This document shows positions 37,789 through 45,912 of a stretch of 64,000 nucleotides of DNA, piece by piece. The notes beneath the pieces are model-generated. The model was not told the DNA's origin. It was given only the letters and a program-made list of their open reading frames with translations, and did no database searches. Source of the stretch: Sulfurospirillum cavolei (GTDB lineage: Bacteria > Campylobacterota > Campylobacteria > Campylobacterales > Sulfurospirillaceae); the NCBI RefSeq assembly GCF_001548055.1, contig NZ_AP014724.1, positions 1,984,001 through 2,048,000 on the forward strand, written 5' to 3'. The stretch's first letter is position 1. Each line of letters begins with the position of its first letter. Both the position numbers and the translations under genes were made by a program.

Positions 37789-39039
37789 ATGCAAAACAAA
37801 GAGATTCGATACGAATTGCGCTACGGTCGCGTCCATCCGTTGACGCAACTCCCCGATCGCAGGCGTTTCATCAATACGCTTGCCAACTCGACCGCCAATA
37901 AACTCGCCCTTTTAAACGTCAACGGATTTTGGAACTTCAACCACTCGTTCGGCTATACCGTGGGCGACCAAATCCTCAAAACGATCTCGCAAAGAATCCA
38001 AAAACGCTTCGCACATGCCGGCGTTTTTCATCTCGGCGGCGACGAATTTGCGATTTTAGCGGGAAAAGAGATCGAAAAAGAGCAGTTTATCCAAACGATC
38101 GAATCGTGTTTGTGGTATTTTGGCTATTCGCCCATCAACGTCGAGAACGAAAAAATTTACGCACCGCTTCGCATCGGCGTTGCTATCGGCTATGACGATC
38201 TCTTTTTGCATGCCGAATTTGCCATCAAGCAAGCTAAACGCATCGGAAAAGATTTGATGGTGTACGACGCCGCCTCTCCCACGCTTTGCAACCCGCAATC
38301 CACGGCTCGAAGCGAAATAGCATGGGAAAAAACGATCCGCGACGCCTTAAAGAAAGATCGCTTCGAAGTCTTTACCCAAAGTATCGTCGGCGGTAAAATA
38401 CCCAAAGTCGAGTGCTTGGTACGCCTTAAGCTTCCCAATGCGGAAATTGTTTCGCCGTTTTTGTTTTTGCACCATGCCAAACGTGCCAACCTTTACGAGG
38501 CCATCACGAAAATCGTCATCCAAAAGGCGTTTGCTTTTTTTGCCGATAAACCGACGGAATTTTCGATCAACCTCACGCTTGACGATATTTTAGATCAAAG
38601 CAGGGTCGATTTTTTACTGGAAAAGATGTACGAATTCGGTGTCGCCGAACGTTTGATCGTCGAAATTACCGAAGGCGAAGGCATCGAAAACCACTCCGAA
38701 GTCCTTTCGTTTTTAAGCCTTCTCAAAAGCCAAGGCGTCAAAATCGCCATCGATGACTTCGGAACGGGCTATTCCAATTTCGAATACCTCGTCAAACTCA
38801 AAGCCGACTTCGTCAAAATCGACGGTTCGCTGATTAAGAATATTCACAAAGACGCCACGCACAAAGCCGTCGTCGAAGCCATGATCGCTTTCGCACAAAA
38901 AGTCGGCATGAAAACCGTCGCCGAATTCGTTGCAAACGAACCGATTTACCTTACATGTAAAGAGTTGGGCATCGACTACTTTCAAGGCTACTTTTTCGAC
39001 GAACCCTTGCCGATTGAAGCAAAAAAAAGTTCATTTTGA
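37789..39039 (+). CDS. GGDEF-EAL protein, probably a c-di-GMP phosphodiesterase
   Basis: 416 residues, no membrane segment or sensor domain. In the GGDEF half the signature GGDEF is intact, but the metal-binding DxD before it is NVN (LALLNVNGFW) and there is no RxxD inhibitory site, so cyclase activity is doubtful. In the EAL half the motif reads ECL, and the other catalytic positions are kept: INLT, IVEITE, IDDFGTGYS, VKIDGS, TVAEF and YFQGYFF. I therefore read it as a phosphodiesterase with a GTP-binding or inactive GGDEF. TTACATGTAA lies in it at 38951. Confidence 0.88.
   Translation: MQNKEIRYELRYGRVHPLTQLPDRRRFINTLANSTANKLALLNVNGFWNFNHSFGYTVGDQILKTISQRIQKRFAHAGVFHLGGDEFAILAGKEIEKEQFIQTIESCLWYFGYSPINVENEKIYAPLRIGVAIGYDDLFLHAEFAIKQAKRIGKDLMVYDAASPTLCNPQSTARSEIAWEKTIRDALKKDRFEVFTQSIVGGKIPKVECLVRLKLPNAEIVSPFLFLHHAKRANLYEAITKIVIQKAFAFFADKPTEFSINLTLDDILDQSRVDFLLEKMYEFGVAERLIVEITEGEGIENHSEVLSFLSLLKSQGVKIAIDDFGTGYSNFEYLVKLKADFVKIDGSLIKNIHKDATHKAVVEAMIAFAQKVGMKTVAEFVANEPIYLTCKELGIDYFQGYFFDEPLPIEAKKSSF
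38951..38960. repeat. TTACATGTAA decamer inside the GGDEF-EAL gene
   Basis: Perfect copy, read on the coding strand as the end of Leu, Thr, Cys and Lys (frame different from the usual Leu-His-Val reading). Confidence 0.6.
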
Positions 39040-39050
39040 CCGTGTAGCTC

Positions 39051-39698
39051 TTAAAAGTGCAATGTTTTTTCGAGATATTTCGAGACTAACGTCACGCAGT
39101 ACGTCATCATAAAATAACAGACTCCGAGCGTTAAATAAATTTCAAACGGTTCGTAAGTTCGTACGTAAATCAGCTGTCCCGCACGCGTCAGTTCGGTAAT
39201 AGAAAGGACGGAGACCAAAGAGCTGTCTTTCAAAATCGCAGCATACGTATTGGTTAAAGGCGGAAGCATAATGCGAAGTGCTTGAGGATATAAAATATAA
39301 AATAACATCGTATAGGTCGTCATACCGAGCGATTTTGCCGCTTCGTGTTGCCCTTGATCGATCGCACTCATACCGGAACGAACTATTTCCGAAATATATG
39401 CTCCAAAATTTAACGATAAACCCAAAATAGCGGCTTGATGGCTCGAAAATGCAATACCGACTTGCGGTAATCCATAATAAATAAAAAACAGTTGGATCAG
39501 TAACGGCGTTCCTCGAAAAATTTCAACATAAACGACAAAAAGCTTATCTAAAACAAACGGAATACGAAAACTCCGTAGCGTACCGACAATAATACCTATC
39601 GCCAAAGCAACTGCGAATGAGATAAACGAAAGGTAAATCGTAAGCCAAGAGGCTTCCAAAAGGAAGCCGGTATTACTAATGACGGCACTGAAATTCAC
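39051..39698 (-). CDS. Polar amino-acid ABC transporter permease
   Basis: 215 residues, five transmembrane helices, of the HisMQ type. The N-terminal LLEASWLTIYLSF and the EAA loop AAKSLGMTTYTMLFYILYPQALRIMLPPLTN, which docks the ATPase, are typical. It lies one base after the binding-protein gene. No ATPase gene is adjacent on either side, so a shared or distant ATPase must power it. Confidence 0.92.
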   Translation of the reverse strand: MNFSAVISNTGFLLEASWLTIYLSFISFAVALAIGIIVGTLRSFRIPFVLDKLFVVYVEIFRGTPLLIQLFFIYYGLPQVGIAFSSHQAAILGLSLNFGAYISEIVRSGMSAIDQGQHEAAKSLGMTTYTMLFYILYPQALRIMLPPLTNTYAAILKDSSLVSVLSITELTRAGQLIYVRTYEPFEIYLTLGVCYFMMTYCVTLVSKYLEKTLHF

Positions 39699-39699
39699 G

Positions 39700-40431
39700 T
39701 TAATTGACTGCTAGCCATTTTTTAACGAGAGCATCGTATACTCCGTTTTGTTTAAGTGTCGCTAAGGCTTGATTGACGCTCAAGCTTAAATCATCACGCC
39801 CTTTTTTCATAACGACAACCAGCTCGGAAGGTGCAATTTCATCGACGATTTTGTACTCGGATTTAAACTCTTTTTGATTGGCGGCATACGCATAGCCTAC
39901 GACAACGGCATCAATACGTCCGTGTTTCAGATCTAAAAATGCTTCGGGGTTATAGTTGTAACGCGCAATTTTACCGAGCCCTTTTAACGCATCCACAACT
40001 TGTTCGCTACCGCTACCTAATTGAACACCGACGGTTTTTCCTTGAAGTTCTTTCGCACTCGTAATGGTTGTATTTGCTTTTTTAACGACAATCACGTCAT
40101 TGAGTAAATAATACGTATCGGAAAGATTTACATTTTCCGCACCTGCCTCCTGACGACTCATAGCACTTAAAATCATATCGTATTGTCCGCTTTTCAGTCC
40201 ACCCAAAAGCGCTTGCCATTCGGCATCTTTAATTTCAATTTGTTTTCCGAGTAATTTTCCGATTTCCATTGCCAAATCCACGTCGAAGCCGACAATCTTA
40301 CCGCTTTTTTCATCGCGAGATTCAAAAGGCGGATAAGCCGCGCAAAGCCCGATGATTAAACGATCTTGTGCGGCATACGCCCCAAGAGCATATACCCATA
40401 ATAAAAGTGCAGCAAAAAGTTTCTTCATCAT
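39700..40431 (-). CDS. Amino-acid ABC transporter substrate-binding protein
   Basis: 243 residues, periplasmic. The signal peptide ends LGAYA-A. The SBP_bac_3 fold is seen in LIIGLCAAYPPFESRDEKSGKIVGFDVDLAMEIGKLLG, LKSGQYDMILSAMSRQ and GKTVGVQLGSGSEQVV. The ligand is a polar amino acid or related compound; it cannot be specified. AAGGAG precedes a double ATG (40431 or 40428). Gene order TudS-like, binding protein, permease on the minus strand with abutting ends suggests one operon. Confidence 0.92.
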   Translation of the reverse strand: MMKKLFAALLLWVYALGAYAAQDRLIIGLCAAYPPFESRDEKSGKIVGFDVDLAMEIGKLLGKQIEIKDAEWQALLGGLKSGQYDMILSAMSRQEAGAENVNLSDTYYLLNDVIVVKKANTTITSAKELQGKTVGVQLGSGSEQVVDALKGLGKIARYNYNPEAFLDLKHGRIDAVVVGYAYAANQKEFKSEYKIVDEIAPSELVVVMKKGRDDLSLSVNQALATLKQNGVYDALVKKWLAVN

Positions 40432-40980
40432 TTATAACTCCTTTAAAATATGTTGTACCGAAGCGGTAGGGTTAGATTCATCAATTGCGTAAAATGATAA
40501 ATCAACGCCGTTTTTTTCCAAAAGTGCCTCGAAAATTTGCATAAAAACGCCTTGCCCATCACTCGATTCGACTGAATCTATCGTCGCTTGCAAATCAAAA
40601 TTGCCGCTTAATTCTCCACCCCATTTTCCTTGACATGTCTTTACGATACCGCAACTTGGGCTTCCGTCCACACCGATACATCCTATAATTTCATATCCAT
40701 GTGTTCGGTAGTCGATGATTTGATCGAGAATCGGCATTAAAAGAGCCTCGCAATGACGTCTAAAAAAAGGAGTGTCGTACTGCTCTTTCACTTGCCCCCA
40801 ACGTGCCATACCTCCATAGAGCATTTCGGGACACGGAAGTTGCAAAAAGCCGTAACCGCGTTCGATTAAGGGAACAATTAAAGCAGAAAGCGCACCTTGA
40901 TATAAGGCGATCCGCTCGACTTTTGCATTAGCGTTTAAGAGACAATGGCTGAGAAGGAGAATTTTTTTACTTCGTTGCAC
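40432..40980 (-). CDS. TudS-related (DUF523-like) putative desulfidase
   Basis: 182 residues, cytoplasmic. SHCLLN (Cys13), LPCPE (Cys50) and GSPSCG (Cys110) match the three cysteines that hold the [4Fe-4S] cluster in TudS/DUF523 proteins, of which TudS removes sulfur from thiouracil. Additional cysteines are at 77, 101 and 116. The layout fits the CD3072-like branch of the family as I remember it. It abuts the amino-acid binding-protein gene, so the imported ligand may be a sulfur compound; that is an inference. Confidence 0.72.
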   Translation of the reverse strand: MQRSKKILLLSHCLLNANAKVERIALYQGALSALIVPLIERGYGFLQLPCPEMLYGGMARWGQVKEQYDTPFFRRHCEALLMPILDQIIDYRTHGYEIIGCIGVDGSPSCGIVKTCQGKWGGELSGNFDLQATIDSVESSDGQGVFMQIFEALLEKNGVDLSFYAIDESNPTASVQHILKEL

Positions 40981-41139
40981 AAAAAACCTTTAACGGGATT
41001 TTTCCACAAGCAGCATAACATTAGTGCACTAAGAGCCGTTTTGTCGTCCCTTTCCAAGGGAATATGCTTTAAGAGAAGGAATTTATTATAAGTATTCTTG
41101 TCTAAATATTTGCTTCAAAAGACACCTTAATCACACCGA

Positions 41140-41157
41140 TGTTACGACATCGTAACA
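41140..41157. promoter_or_regulatory. Perfect dyad before cowN, CRP/FNR-family type
   Basis: TGTTACG and CGTAACA flank ACAT. Read as GTTAC-N6-GTAAC it has the 5-6-5 layout of CRP/FNR-superfamily operators. Its centre is 74 bases before the cowN ATG. No sigma-54 -24/-12 element was found in the same gap. Confidence 0.5.
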
Positions 41158-41193
41158 CCCTTTGAGTTCAATCTTGTTTTTAAGGAACGCAAT

Positions 41194-41226
41194 ATGCAAA
41201 AGTGCGCTAAAAAGGCGAAAAAATGA
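41194..41226 (+). other. Possible 10-residue leader ORF overlapping cowN
   Basis: ATG with AAGGA upstream, ten codons (MQKCAKKAKK), and a TGA stop overlapping the cowN start as ATGA. It could couple translation to cowN, or be accidental: if transcription starts near 41190 the leader ribosome site would not be transcribed. Too short to judge by coding statistics. Confidence 0.3.
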
Positions 41227-41528
41227 CCGAAGAAGTTCGCGATCGGTATGTCAGTTTTCACAACATCGACTGTTACGAAAACGCGGTGTTTGTTTTAGAT
41301 GCGATGTATGAGCTTTTTGCTTTGCATCCTGAAGCTAAAAATGAGTTATGGGTGCGTTTTGAAACGTTGATCCCTAAAGACTATAAAGCCGTGTTTGCTA
41401 AAAAAGACTCTAAAGATATTTTGTACCATATTTGCTCCCACGTCTTTTATCTTTCGGCGTTGTTTGAAGAGTACGATTTTGAAAAAGGAATCGTTTTGAT
41501 GGAGCAAGCCGAGCTGGAGTGCTGTTAA
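41223..41528 (+). CDS. cowN: CowN-like N2-fixation sustaining protein
   Basis: 101 residues, acidic, no membrane segment. DRYVSFHNIDCYENA near the N-terminus and the C-terminal MEQAELECC match the CowN family as I remember it from Rhodospirillum rubrum and Rhodobacter capsulatus. CowN protects nitrogenase from carbon monoxide. Size and the terminal Cys pair fit. No nif genes are in the window, so the link to nitrogenase is through the family only; many Sulfurospirillum are diazotrophs. hemJ follows with its own promoter. A weak ribosome site (AAAAAGG) precedes the ATG. Confidence 0.72.
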   Translation: MTEEVRDRYVSFHNIDCYENAVFVLDAMYELFALHPEAKNELWVRFETLIPKDYKAVFAKKDSKDILYHICSHVFYLSALFEEYDFEKGIVLMEQAELECC

Positions 41529-41556
41529 AAATCCCTGAAAAGCCTTCGTTTCTTGT

Positions 41557-41562
41557 TATAAT
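41557..41562 (+). promoter_or_regulatory. -10 box of hemJ
   Basis: Perfect TATAAT in CTTGTTATAATG, 29 bases before the ATG at 41591, so hemJ can be expressed independently of cowN. Confidence 0.55.
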
Positions 41563-41590
41563 GTCCTTATGTTTTTTAAGGAGCATTCGC

Positions 41591-42106
41591 ATGGAATATT
41601 ACAGTTGGATTTTAACGTTTCACGTTATGTCGTTTATGTCGTGGATGGCGATGTTGTTTTACCTACCGCGCCTTTTTGTCTACCACGTCGAGCATTTTCA
41701 TAAAAAAGAGTTCGTCGAAGTCGTCAAAATTCAAGAGTATAAAGTCTACAAGTACATCGGTCTTCCGGCATTTTGGGCAACGATTTTCAGCGGAGCGGCG
41801 ATGCTGATCGTTAATCCCGTTTTATTTGAATCGGGAGCATGGATTTACGCCAAAATCGTGGTCGCGCTTATTTTAAGTGCCTATTCGTTTTCGCTTGAGT
41901 ACTACCGCGTCGCGCTCGAAAAAGAGACATGTCAACGAAGCGGTAAGTTTTTCCGCGCCTACAACGAAGTGCCTACGCTACTCTCGATCCTCATCGTCGC
42001 TTACGTCGTCGTTAAAACGTTTTCATGGCTCTTTACGCTCATCACGATTGCGTTGTTTGCATTTATTATCTACATGATTATGAAGCAACCCGAACATAAG
42101 GATTGA
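41591..42106 (+). CDS. hemJ: HemJ protoporphyrinogen IX oxidase
   Basis: 171 residues, four transmembrane helices; oxidises protoporphyrinogen to protoporphyrin in haem synthesis in organisms without HemG/HemY. SWILTFHVMSFMSWMAMLFYLPRLFVYH carries the conserved His11 and Arg, and IYAKIVVALILSAYSF the conserved Lys. The ATG at 41591 has AAGGAG upstream; an in-frame codon at 41519 would add a non-homologous tail and overlap cowN. Confidence 0.9.
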   Translation: MEYYSWILTFHVMSFMSWMAMLFYLPRLFVYHVEHFHKKEFVEVVKIQEYKVYKYIGLPAFWATIFSGAAMLIVNPVLFESGAWIYAKIVVALILSAYSFSLEYYRVALEKETCQRSGKFFRAYNEVPTLLSILIVAYVVVKTFSWLFTLITIALFAFIIYMIMKQPEHKD

Positions 42107-42118
42107 TTGTTTGTAACA

Positions 42119-42197
42119 TGCCCCTTTGTCGTAATGAAACGGTAATACTCTTTTTTTAGGATTATCGGTAAAAATCATTCGATCACGCAAAGGGGCA
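42119..42197 (+). promoter_or_regulatory. Inverted repeat able to hide the autotransporter ribosome site
   Basis: TGCCCCTTTG (42119-42128) and CAAAGGGGCA (42188-42197) are perfect 10-base complements 59 bases apart. The right arm contains the Shine-Dalgarno AAAGGGG, seven bases before the ATG at 42203. If transcribed from upstream of 42119, the pairing would block initiation. No clear -10 was found upstream of the left arm other than read-through from hemJ. Confidence 0.45.
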
Positions 42198-42202
42198 CTT
42201 TT

Positions 42203-45079
42203 ATGATTCGTTACAGTCACTACGCTTTACTCTCACTTACGCTTTCCGTCAATCTGGTCGCAGCGGTTGTTGCTAGCAGTTTTTCTATCGACGACTCTAA
42301 CGTCACTTCGGCTAAAACACTCACCGACGCTCAAACGGGAACGTTGACGTCCACGGGTATTTTAAGGGTTTCAGGTTCTAGCGTTGCCGTGACGATTATA
42401 GGCGATGCAACGATTAGCAATAACGGCTTAATCGCGCAAACGGGAACGGGAAGAGCCATTTACGATAATACCTCCGGTGCGATTTTAACGCTTAACAACT
42501 ACGGAACGATCACTTCGGTTGGCGATGACGTGATTAAAGTCGGCAAAGGAACGGCCGGCATTATCCTCAACAATCAAGGCACGATTTGGCAAACGGGGAC
42601 GAGTGCGGGTAGTGGGCAAGCCTTGGATTTAACTTCTATTACCGCAAGCGGTAGTAGCATTATCAACGGCTCTGCGACCAACATATCAGCTCTTATTCGA
42701 GCTGACGGAGACGATGCGCTTCGCCCCGGAGATAACATGAGCATTACCAACTACGGAACGATTATCTCAACGGGAACCGTCAACACCAAATGTACCGGTA
42801 CCTGCACCAATGACGCCAAAGCCCAAGACGGTATCGACGTGCAAGACAGTACGGGTGTTTCGGTTTACAACTACGGACTGATTAGCGGTCCAAGACACGG
42901 CATTACCGCCGATACGGAAGTCAGCGTTACCAACTATGAAGGCGGCACGATTATCGGCAATAACGGCTCAGGCATAGGCAGTGACGGTACGGGCAGCGTC
43001 ATCAACTACGGTACGATTACGGGAGCTTATGCGGGAGCGGGTAACGCTTATGATCACTCGGCAAGTAACGGCGGAACCTCAACGGCCGATAACGGCGACG
43101 GTGACGGTGTCGACATTGACGGTATCGCTACGATCGTGAACTACGGAACGATTCAAGGATTGGGTGCGGGCGGCGTGGACTCGAGCGGAAATCCTAACGG
43201 CGCGGAGGGAATCGCGGCAGGCGGCGGAACGATCGTTAATCACGAAGGCGCTCTGATTTACGGAGAATCGGTCGGTATTCTCATCGACGACGGTGCTAAC
43301 GGCACGGTGATGAGTTCGGGCAGAGGAACGTCAACCGCAACGGGCGGAGTAGCTACCATTACCAATAGCGGTACGATTCAAGGAGCAACCAAAGCGGCGA
43401 TCGGGTTGGTTGGAGATTACGATGACGTCATTGTGAACAACGCTACGGGTGTGATTATCGGCGGAAGCAGCGCCGTTTTAGTCGACGAGCTCTCAAGTAC
43501 AACAGCAGGTGCGGCGATTCAGATGGGTGCCGGTAACGATACCCTTACCAACTACGGCACGATTACGGGACAAAACGGACTGGCGATCGATATGGGAAGC
43601 GGCGACGATACGCTTTCGCTTTTAGGCGGAACGATTAACGGCACTATCGTAGGCGGAACGGGAAACGATACGGTGGTCTTAGGCAGTGCCCAAACCCTAA
43701 GTGCGCGTACGACTATCAGCGGATTTGAAAATCTCACCACGCAAAGCGGCGCGATTCTTGAAACCCGATTAAGCGGAACGAGTGCCGAGATGCTCAGCTT
43801 TTTGGGTACGGTTACGTTAGCGGACAGTACTATCATCAAGCCTGTCATCGTAGGTAGCGTCGCCAACGGCTTACAATCGACGATTCTAACGGCAGGTACC
43901 CTGAGTACGGATGTTTCGAAGCTTAGTATACTCGACACTTCGGCTCTTGTTAATTTTTCGCTGAGTCAAACAGAAAACGATCTCATCTTAACCTCACGTT
44001 ACGACTCCTCGCTCGTCGGTACGATGAGTACAAACGACAAAGCGTTGCTTAACGCTCTCGACACGCAAAATTCTTCATCTCTTCTCACAAGCCTTTATGC
44101 GCTCTCTTCGTCCGAAGCGATTGAAGGAGCCATCAAACAACTGAGCCCCGCAACCAATAATAGCCTTTTACAAACGGTTAACGTTGCGCAAAATACCCTT
44201 TTCGGAGCATTTACGCACCGTATGAACGGGATCTCCTCACCGACGCAAAGCGGACTCTCCGCGGGAGATGAAACGGAAGGAACTTATTGGATGGAGCTTT
44301 TAGGCAATACCGCCAAACAAAAAAGCTATAAAGGTTCCGACGGATACCGCATCGATGCGGCGGGTGTTGCCATCGGGTATGAACGTGAGCTCTCTACCAA
44401 CGAACTTTTGGGATTTTCGGGAGGGTATACGGGAGCGAAAAGCTACGGAAAAGACGATAGCCAAGGCGACAATACGACGATCAACTCGTTTCATGTAGGC
44501 GTCTATTACAATCAAAACCAAAAGGCCTACACGTTAAACAGCGCATTAATCGGAACGTTTAACCATTATAACGCAAAACGTGTCGTCTCGTACTCCGGAT
44601 TTGACGAAAGCGAAAAAAGCTCCTACGACGGCTATGCTTTAGGCACGTTGGTGGAAGTCGGATTTCCCTTACAAGGGGGGTTTAAGCCTCTGATCGGAGC
44701 GCAATATACCTACAATCAAACGCAAAGCTATGATGAAAAAGGAGGTTCGGGAGCCTTACATGTAGCTTCCGGCGATGCCTCATCGCTTAAAAGTATCGTC
44801 GGTACCGAATACGCATACCGCGATGCTCAAAATGCCAACTACCTTGTCGGACTGCGTTACTTGCATGAATTTGCCGACGAAGCAACCACGACGGCAGGAT
44901 TTCTCAATAGCGCGTCAACGTTTAGCCTGACAAATGCACAAGCCCCCAAAGACGCTCTCCAACTCGATCTTGCATACGAGTTTTTACGCGATACGCAAAA
45001 CACGATGCGCATCGGTTACACGCTTGAAGTTAAAGAGGATTACCTCGCGCATCAATTGAGTTTAAAAATGACGTTCTAA
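42203..45079 (+). CDS. Autotransporter (type Va) with beta-helix passenger
   Basis: 958 residues. Signal peptide MIRYSHYALLSLTLSVNLVAAVVA. The passenger (~30-640) consists of beta-helix turns recognisable by a repeated NYGTI motif (about ten copies, with variants NSGTI, NQGTI), rich in Gly, Thr, Ser and Asn. A linker (~600-690) precedes the C-terminal 12-strand barrel (~690-958), which contains YWMELLGNTAKQK, GYERELSTNELLGFSGGYTG and ends in Phe (LSLKMTF), as required for BamA insertion. No protease or lipase motif is visible. The last 50 bases overlap the convergent lipoprotein hydrolase gene. Confidence 0.92.
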   Translation: MIRYSHYALLSLTLSVNLVAAVVASSFSIDDSNVTSAKTLTDAQTGTLTSTGILRVSGSSVAVTIIGDATISNNGLIAQTGTGRAIYDNTSGAILTLNNYGTITSVGDDVIKVGKGTAGIILNNQGTIWQTGTSAGSGQALDLTSITASGSSIINGSATNISALIRADGDDALRPGDNMSITNYGTIISTGTVNTKCTGTCTNDAKAQDGIDVQDSTGVSVYNYGLISGPRHGITADTEVSVTNYEGGTIIGNNGSGIGSDGTGSVINYGTITGAYAGAGNAYDHSASNGGTSTADNGDGDGVDIDGIATIVNYGTIQGLGAGGVDSSGNPNGAEGIAAGGGTIVNHEGALIYGESVGILIDDGANGTVMSSGRGTSTATGGVATITNSGTIQGATKAAIGLVGDYDDVIVNNATGVIIGGSSAVLVDELSSTTAGAAIQMGAGNDTLTNYGTITGQNGLAIDMGSGDDTLSLLGGTINGTIVGGTGNDTVVLGSAQTLSARTTISGFENLTTQSGAILETRLSGTSAEMLSFLGTVTLADSTIIKPVIVGSVANGLQSTILTAGTLSTDVSKLSILDTSALVNFSLSQTENDLILTSRYDSSLVGTMSTNDKALLNALDTQNSSSLLTSLYALSSSEAIEGAIKQLSPATNNSLLQTVNVAQNTLFGAFTHRMNGISSPTQSGLSAGDETEGTYWMELLGNTAKQKSYKGSDGYRIDAAGVAIGYERELSTNELLGFSGGYTGAKSYGKDDSQGDNTTINSFHVGVYYNQNQKAYTLNSALIGTFNHYNAKRVVSYSGFDESEKSSYDGYALGTLVEVGFPLQGGFKPLIGAQYTYNQTQSYDEKGGSGALHVASGDASSLKSIVGTEYAYRDAQNANYLVGLRYLHEFADEATTTAGFLNSASTFSLTNAQAPKDALQLDLAYEFLRDTQNTMRIGYTLEVKEDYLAHQLSLKMTF

Positions 45080-45872
45080 TTGCCGCAAGATCCAAAGGCA
45101 GACGCATCGTATGGTCTGCCTCCACTTCGATGATACGCACGAAAGAAGAATTGTCGTACGACGCCGCAAAATCGCGAATTAAAAAAGGCGGTACGACCGT
45201 ATCGTTTTTTCCCATAATATAGATTTGAGGTATGAAAGAGAGTTTGGCTTGTTCGTTTTTAGGATTAAGCGATTGCGTCAGCGGCGAAACGCGATGGTAG
45301 GAGCTCCACGCATGAATATCCAAAGGCGATGCGATGCCGATCAGCATGCTAACGTCGCTTCGTCTTGCGGCGATCAATGCCGCCATCGTCCCGCCGCCTG
45401 AATACCCTGCAAGAATGATTTCACGATCACCGCCGCGCATTTTAAACGAATCGATCGCATCGTTCATCGTCTCGACCCATTTTGGAGCAAATCTTCCCTC
45501 CGTCCAATCGCCGAGCCGACAGACCTTGCGCTCTTCATCGTCTAAATACTGACACGGACGTGCTAAGTACAGAACGTTTTGTGCACGGATTTGCGTTGCG
45601 ATTTTCCAGCCGATAGGATCGTGCGGCGTAGGATTGATCGAAGGGGTCAACGCATTTTTCCAAGCATGCCCGTCGCCTTCTATGACCACCCAAAGAGGCT
45701 CGCTAGCACTCAAGTCGTCATGACGATAGAGTGCTTTCAGCGGTACGTGCTTTGAAACAAAGGTCTCGGGTCTGAAGGAAGGAGTTTGAAGCGAACTTAT
45801 CAACGTCGGGGTTGTCGCGCAACCTCCCAAAACGATGATTCCAGAAGCGATGAAAAAATCTTTTAGACGCAT
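45030..45872 (-). CDS. Alpha/beta-hydrolase lipoprotein
   Basis: 280 residues. Lipoprotein signal ending VLGGC (Cys18). The nucleophile elbow is GYSGGG in IILAGYSGGGTMAALIAAR, an Asp is in MGKNDTVVPP, and a His in EADHTMRLP, giving a plausible catalytic triad. PCQYLDDEERKVC probably forms a disulfide near the active site. AAAGGAG precedes the ATG at 45872; an in-frame start at 45923 would bury the signal peptide. Substrate unknown. Confidence 0.83.
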   Translation of the reverse strand: MRLKDFFIASGIIVLGGCATTPTLISSLQTPSFRPETFVSKHVPLKALYRHDDLSASEPLWVVIEGDGHAWKNALTPSINPTPHDPIGWKIATQIRAQNVLYLARPCQYLDDEERKVCRLGDWTEGRFAPKWVETMNDAIDSFKMRGGDREIILAGYSGGGTMAALIAARRSDVSMLIGIASPLDIHAWSSYHRVSPLTQSLNPKNEQAKLSFIPQIYIMGKNDTVVPPFLIRDFAASYDNSSFVRIIEVEADHTMRLPLDLAAIRTSFLNSIDARGNPL

Positions 45873-45912
45873 AATACGCTCCTTTTGATGCCGATACTTT
45901 CTTATTGCGGCG

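Noticed and set aside
41140-41157. NifA upstream activator (TGT-N10-ACA) at the cowN dyad
   Set aside because: The outer TGT and ACA are separated by 12 bases, not 10; the CRP/FNR reading fits better.
41060-41195. Possible sigma-54 -24/-12 promoter before cowN
   Set aside because: I looked for GG-N10-GC. The best candidate, around TTTGCTT at 41110, has no GG at the right distance, and no TGGCAC-like element is present.
42203-44000. Tandem DNA repeats in the autotransporter passenger
   Set aside because: The NYGTI repeats are at protein level with varied spacing and divergent DNA; no long direct DNA repeat was seen.
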